In this document: positions 58,503-64,000 of the stretch, piece by piece | Layout of the letters: the number at the start of each line of letters is the position of its first letter | How positions within the stretch are numbered: the stretch's first letter is position 1 | Source of the DNA: Cryptomeria japonica | Lineage: Eukaryota; Streptophyta; Pinopsida; Cupressales; Cupressaceae | Reading direction: 5' to 3' | Assembly (NCBI RefSeq): GCF_030272615.1 | Contig: NC_081406.1 | Span: 144,391,041 to 144,455,040, forward strand | DNA: 64,000 nucleotides | The notes under the pieces: generated by a model | The model's database searches: none | The model's input: the letters and a program-made list of their open reading frames with translations, nothing else | What the model was told of the DNA's origin: nothing | Program-made: the position numbers and the translations under genes

Positions 58503-59587
58503 TGTAGTGTCATAAAATTGCAACCCTAGCAATTTTAAAATGCATTAGGATCCTCACGCACACGAGATCGAATCCTCTAGCTTGATCAGAGACCAGAGAT
58601 TTCTCAACCATCAGAAACAACTTCTTTCTTGGCCTTTGCATCACCCCGTCTGCACTCTGCCCTAGAGAAAGGGGTAGGACAGGGGTGTGGCTCCCTTGTC
58701 CCTACCCTATTTTGGGGCAGGATCCTTCCTAGGGTTGTATTGTTGGTTGTGCATTGGGCGGGAAACTCCCCCGATGTCGACCTGTGATGAAAATCAAATC
58801 CACTAACATGTATTTAAGAGGCATTCATCCTTTGATTTGCATAGGTTGGAAAGGTGGAAGGTGGATAAGTTCAAGTTGCATGAGCGATTGAGCATTGAAG
58901 CATTCTTCTCCAGCATTGAGCATTCTCAAGTCTCCCTTCAAGGCTAGGTGTTGCATTCAAGTCAAGGATTCAATCATTGAAGAGGAGATTGATTTCAAAA
59001 TTTAATTCCACACAAGCACTTCTATCAACATTGCTATCACAACCTCGTTTGAGGTGATTTACAATTCAGTCTTTCATTTACATCTACTTGCAAGTACTTT
59101 CTTTCATTACTTGGTTAATTCCAAAACTGGGGTTTGACCTAAAGGCAAACCCTCAATCCCAACCCATTTTCCTCTCTTTTTTATGTGTAGGTTGCAGGTG
59201 CGCAACTTTACTTTTGGATTTGGGCTTCATTTGCGAAGGCAAAAAAACCCTTTTTGTTTCGTAGATTTTTTGAAGGACCATGTAAATTCCCACCATGGTC
59301 CGAGCAACTTTTCCTCAAATTCACAGGGTGACTTCATCTCGACATATTACTGCCAGATCCAGTTGCACAACTTCATCCCATGTTCCGATCTTAAGTTATA
59401 GTCAGTTCTTTATCACTTTTGCACTACATAATTCAATCAATTCCTTTCCATTTTCAAATAAGGAAGAGAGGATCAACTTTTCATTCCCATTTCATTCAGA
59501 TTTCAATCTTCATCCTTGAAGGTTGAATCTAGTGAATTTCCTCTCCTCTTCCAAATGTAATTTGATGAAAAGTGTTTGAAGGGTAAT
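58503..59587 (+). repeat. LTR-type fragment of another Gypsy-like element
   Basis: TGTAGTGTCATAAAATTGC at 58503 has the TGTAGTGTC terminal style also seen, inverted, at 29095. The stretch carries a C/G-richer block near 58640-58770 and a CTCTCTTTTTTATGTGTAG end near 59180. No coding domain is seen. It cuts the Gypsy pol on its left and is itself interrupted or adjoined at 59588. Confidence 0.5.
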
Positions 59588-59911
59588 TGTTAGAGTTATA
59601 TTTTATTAGCTAATAATTATTTATTTAATTATTAGTCTATTATACTCTATGCTTAAGATAAACTTAGGAATCTTATAATTCTTTAGGGTTTTCACTTGTA
59701 GGGTTTCGATTATCCTCTTATAAGGATTTTCTCTTTGTATTTTCATAATAACTATAATTATTGAATTGCATTCTTGTTTCACAATCAATGACTCCTCTTT
59801 TTTGGATCTTTGAATTTTGGCCTCCATAGCTTTTTTGCTTCTCTCCTTCTGTGATAGGTTTGCATGCAGGTGATCTTTGGGAGTTGTAGAGTTAAGTTTT
59901 CCTCAACTCCA
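59588..59911 (+). repeat. 5' LTR of the third non-autonomous element
   Basis: Starts TGTTAGAGTTATATT and shares TTAGCTAATAATTATTTATT with the LTR at 14757. Ends CCTCAACTCCA, three bases before the primer-binding site. Confidence 0.8.
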
Positions 59912-60179
59912 ATATGGTATCAGAGCTCCAGATTTGTATGCCTTTGTTCTCTTCGTGAGAGATTTTGGGCTTTGTTGTTCAGATCTGTATATTTGGAGGT
60001 TTGTGCAGTTGTTGTTTTCCATTTCTTGGGGTAGCTGATTTTTTGGTACAGTTTGGTGCCAAAAGAACCTCACAGTTCGATTCAAGAGGCCGTTTCGCAC
60101 AAATTTTGATATAAAATTCAATATATTTTGGTGTGAAGTCTTCGAGAGGCAAATGTTTTTTAGGCCCTAGGCATATATA

Positions 60180-60545
60180 TATATATATTTGGTAGTTTTA
60201 CGACTTGCCTAGGCCGAACCAGTCACAGTTGAGTCGCCGATGGTTTGTAACCCGTCGAGGCCAGCCTGGTGGTTTACGATTGACGGTCTTTACACTGTTG
60301 GCCTCCCTCTCTCACTTTTGATCATCATGGCGGTCTTTTAACCGCAGCCCCCAGAGCCACCTACCGGTGCCATATGCCAGGAGCCGTTGTCACCTACTGC
60401 CAACACTTCGCCTGGCCCGCCTGCCGTCCAACCTGACCGCTCAGTCTTGCTGCCCCTACCAACCCGCTGGATGCCCGCCCTTTGCCTACTCCACCCGGCC
60501 GTTGCCTGACCGCCACCTAGACACCACCTCCCTGCCACCAGCAGG
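60180..60545. other. GC-rich block inside the third non-autonomous element
   Basis: Far more GC-rich than its surroundings, with open frames on both strands (Pro/Ala-rich on +, Gly/Arg-rich on -). No domain is recognised. It is missing from the other two family members at the equivalent place, so it may be captured sequence. Confidence 0.45.
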
Positions 60546-61191
60546 GGGACTGTTTTTCATAAAGCTGTTTTTTGGGAGGCTATTGGTTTTTTTGCCATAA
60601 CTTGGGCAAATGGAGTGTTTTTTTGCAAAACCTTATATTGTTGGAAATCTCTTTCTGAGCTCTATCCAGATTTGGAGGTTTGAATTTTTTATTTTGCTTT
60701 TTTGATGGTATTTTTTGCTGTCCAAGCAAGAGGTTCATTTTTACACTCCAGGAGACATAACTTGAGCATCCTAACTCTATTTTTCAAAAACTTTATATCG
60801 TTAGAAAGCTTGTTCTGTGTACTTTTCAGTCATATAAGTTTTCTTTCCAAATTATTCTCTAGGTATATTTTATTCAAGTTTTTTTCTTTTCAGCACTCTG
60901 GTGAATATCTTGGATGTTTTAGGTCCTGGAATCTCTTTCTTTGAGTAAGATGTCTAGTCTTTGGCTGTTTTTTCTATTTCCAGTATTCTATCTCTTCCGA
61001 TCATTGTAGCATTTTATTTATGCAAACGCACTGAGATAAAGTGCCACCATGCATTGTATCCTTGTGATCTTGCACATCTTGTGCCTTATTGTACATGCAC
61101 TACTTATAAAGTGTCATGAGGGGGTTGTTGTTTGTCTTTGTTTTCCATCTACCTTTGTCACATGAGTGTTCCTTTCATGACATTAACCTCA

Positions 61192-64000
61192 TGATGTGTG
61201 TGTTGTCCTCATTTTTGGATTCTCAAAAATGTGACAAACCCTATAAATTTTTGCCTAAAAAGTGTCATTTTTGTCTCCAAGGCATGTTTTACGAGGTACA
61301 AAACTCACATTTGATAGTGTCAAATAATTGGGGGTGTCTTTGCCATCATTGTGCAAGTTTTGGTGAGTTTTGGTCTTCCTTTTCCTAGCTTTCTATGCGA
61401 TTTTGGGTTTCAAAACATTCACTGTAGAATGAAAATTTTTACTCTGTGGCACACTTCCTGAGATAGAAATTCACCCCATTCTTGGGCTAGATCGATTGTT
61501 GATCCATCCCCAAGCTACGTTTTGAATTTCGTCGTGTTTCGAGTCCGTTTGCTATGTTTTTGCTTCAATGTAGGGGAATTTTTCAATGATTACCAATAAC
61601 TTGTAATTTGTTTTTCAAACCCCCCGTGAAGCTTTTTAGGCTTGTAGGGGAATTTTTCTCCAATTGCAAGTTTTTATAAAACTTGTTATGGGGGTTTTAA
61701 AACCCCCATTACCAGTAGCTTCACTTTAAGTGTTTAAAAACTTGTAAATGAGATTTTAAAACACCTTTACATGTCTTTATAACTTAAAGTTGTTTTTATA
61801 ATGTTAAAATCAAACTTGTAAATGGGATTTTAAAACCCCTATACATGTTTTAAGTGAAATCACTTGTAAAGAGAATTCTATTTCCCTATTACAAGTAATT
61901 TTACTTGTAATTTCTTTTCTAAAACCCGATTTTGCTTATAAAGTGCATTTTTGACATTTTAAACTTGCTATTTGGTCAAAAAATCCCGATTTTGCCTAAC
62001 ATGTTGAAAAAGTGAAATTTTAAACTTGCTATATCCTCCAAAAAACCTGATTTTCATTGTTTCATGCATTTTAAACTTGCTATTTATTCCAAAAAACCCG
62101 AATTGCAAGAAAAAAATGTTGTTTTGAGGATTTTAAGCAAATTTTTTTGGAGGATTTTAAGAAATTTTTTGTGGAGGAAGGCGTTTAGGATTCCTTCCTA
62201 TTTACATGCATTTTTAGACACCTTTCATGCCACATGGAGGTTAAGATTGCTAGTTTTTAGGTTTATAACAACAAACACGTTTTTGCCAAAAAACCACGTT
62301 TTTCTTCATTAAAGATGCCACAAATCAGCAATCTTATGAATCGTTTTGGCTTGGTATGCTAAGGTGTTGAGGTTAGAAAGAGTCTTGGCCACTTTCCATG
62401 CCATTTTCCATGCATTTGACACCATGTTTTTCAGTTTTGGGCATTTTTTCAAAAACGTGGCTAGGGTTTTGGAATGCGGTTAATTTCTTTTTAAGAGTTC
62501 TCCTTCCTTCTTTCAAAGATTGATCATCTTTTTGAATAAGGCATTTTCAGATTGGAGAAAGGTAATATTTTTTTTCTTCTTGTTTCATTTTTCTTGTTTT
62601 CAAATATGTTGGTTCTTCACCAAAAATCAGTTTTGTGAGAGAGATTTTCCCCTTTGTAAAGCAATTTTAGAATTGCATTGTTCTTCCCCATTTTCCATCT
62701 TTACTTGTACTCGGCATTTTAAATCCCGATTACAAGTTGGATGAAAATAATTGTTCTTCCCTTACGGATAAAATATTTAACCATCTTTTGTTTAAATTCC
62801 AAGTTTCGAAGATGAAAAATACCCATTCTTTCAAAATGGGGTTTTTAGAACCGGATTACATGTTGAAAGTTCTTCCCATTTTCTTGAAGATGATCTTCCC
62901 AAAATCTTTTCATATTCATTTCCATCATCCGTACATACCATTTCATCCACTCATTTCACACTTTCATTCATTTTCCCCATTTAAAGTCTACCTGCGGTTA
63001 GCCATCTAGAACCCGAAATTGGTCCAAAATGCACTCAAAAAACACTTGAAAATGACTTCTAAAGGTCCAATTACAAGTGCAAACTTGTGTTTACCCATTA
63101 CACATATGAAGTTGCATTTTTGTTCTCCACAATTGTAAGTTAATGCTCTTGTTTTTTCCACACATGTAATGCAGCTTCCAAAACCCGAAATTCACTTGTG
63201 AGCCCATTTTTGCATCAATTTCTCTCTTCCCTTGTCAGTCCGGTTTGCACACATGATCTACCAAATCAATGGATCAAGGCATGGGCCTTATTTTGCAAGA
63301 AGATTTCAAGAATGAAGGATGATACAAGGAAGAGATACAACAACAATTCATGGTTGAGAGCATAGAATGCTTTCAAGACAAAGATGGTCATGACATGAAA
63401 ATAGGAAGGCCACCCTTTCCCTCTTGAAAAGCTAGTACTACCCCAAGCAAGAAGATAAGGATGCAAGTTCCCATTCCAATTCAAGATGTCTTTACCAATC
63501 CATAATACTTCAACTTCTAGCATCCTGAAGCGACATGAAGATCATCACAGACAAAGGATGATGCAGTTAGAGTCATGTCTTTAGACACATAGAATAGTTT
63601 TAGTTATGCATTTATAATTTCATTTTGACAAGTTACATGTAAAAGTATTTTTTGTAAAAAACAAGTTACACATTACTTGCACTTTTGTAGTTACATGTAA
63701 GGCAACTACAAGTTGTGTCTGATTAGGACTGTAGTTGGAATAATTCTTAGTTAGTTATTGAATAAGTCTTGGTGGTTGAGATAATCTCTCAAGCTAGTTA
63801 GGATCCTCCCACCTTTTTCTCAAGGCTCCTCTTCTATAAATACTGGAGGGGTCTATTGTAATAGATATCTTTTGGAAAGCAAGCAAAAACTCTGCCAAAT
63901 TTACAACAAGAAGTCTTTGAGCTTATGTATGTGAATTGAAAGTTTTGAAGAATAATAAAGAAGGATTACTCAAGTTTTGAGTCTTTGAGCTACATGTTTG
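61192..64000 (+). repeat. Long LTR-like sequence running off the window
   Basis: It begins around TGATGTGTGTGTTGTCCTC, where similarity to the upstream element ends. No pol domain is seen. Many ACTTGTAA / TTACAAGT motifs and GGGGTTTTAAAACCCC-type palindromes fill 61600-63720. A TATA box (63835-63840) and an AATAAA signal (63954-63959) near the right end look like U3 and R of an LTR. The downstream part is outside the window. Confidence 0.5.
63835..63840 (+). promoter_or_regulatory. Putative LTR TATA box
   Basis: CTTCTATAAATACTGGAGGG contains TATAAA. Transcription would start about 30 bases downstream (near 63868), and AATAAA follows at 63954-63959, a spacing common in plant LTRs. Confidence 0.45.

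Larger units (their letters stand above)
59588..61185 (+). mobile_element. Third non-autonomous LTR element, 3' end missing
   Basis: The 5' LTR is 59588-59911 and a primer-binding site TGGTATCAGAGCTCC begins at 59915. The interior aligns piecewise with 15134-16240: GGGGTAGCTGNTTT, the two CATAACTTGGGCAA / CATAACTTGAGCAT repeats, CTTTATATCGTTAGAAAGCT, TTTATGCAAACGCACTGAGA, CTTGTGCCTTATTGTACATG and GAGTGTTCCTT. Similarity stops near 61182, where another LTR-like sequence starts, so the 3' LTR is absent. A GC-rich block at 60180-60545 has no counterpart in the other copies. Confidence 0.78.

Noticed and set aside
60367-60600. Pro-rich + strand frame and Gly/Arg-rich - strand frame
   Set aside because: GC-rich composition alone yields long frames on both strands; no domain is recognised, so it is reported only as a GC-rich block.

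Overview
The window is repeat-filled intergenic DNA from a large plant genome, most likely a conifer. That assignment is an inference from long decayed nested retroelements, plant-type LINEs, plant mobile domain (PMD) ORFs and the absence of any intact host gene. I see no convincing host protein gene, rRNA, tRNA or CRISPR array. Almost every coding trace belongs to a transposable element and carries stops or frameshifts.

Layout. 1-4300: 3' part of a Ty3/Gypsy element on the + strand with an antisense PMD ORF (422-2395), two tandem-repeat blocks, a polypurine tract and the 3' LTR. 4404-4867: a MITE-like element. 6670-14286: a long LINE (ORF1, ORF2 with endonuclease, RT, zf-RVT and RNase H) with an additional ORF3 after the RNase H. 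14652-18883: a short minus-strand relative holding only RNase H plus ORF3, split by a 2.4-kb non-autonomous LTR element (14757-17179, TSD AAATA). 19150-22205: a LINE fragment and an unrecognised broken ORF. 22684-30724: a second non-autonomous LTR element, split by a 4.3-kb solo-LTR-like insertion. 30725-35385: nothing recognised except small repeats. 35401-37267: a second RNase H plus ORF3 element with a perfect 15-bp TSD.

38631-58502: a second Gypsy element on the minus strand (RT/RNase H, second RNase H, integrase, antisense PMD, polypurine tract, 3' LTR). Its PMD is split by a 7.1-kb Copia element with 1.26-kb LTRs (42503-49616), and its integrase by a 4.3-kb element (52648-56976). 58503-64000: three further LTR-element pieces, the last running off the window.

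The most unusual signals are three. First, a protein (ORF3) is conserved downstream of RNase H in three LINE-type copies. Second, two of those copies start at the same position, GACCCGTTNATGGG, directly against their target-site duplications, which argues for a defined short mobile unit rather than random 5' truncation. Third, PMD ORFs lie antisense between pol and the 3' LTR of both Gypsy elements; one is open over about 658 codons apart from nine in-frame stops that are all TAG.
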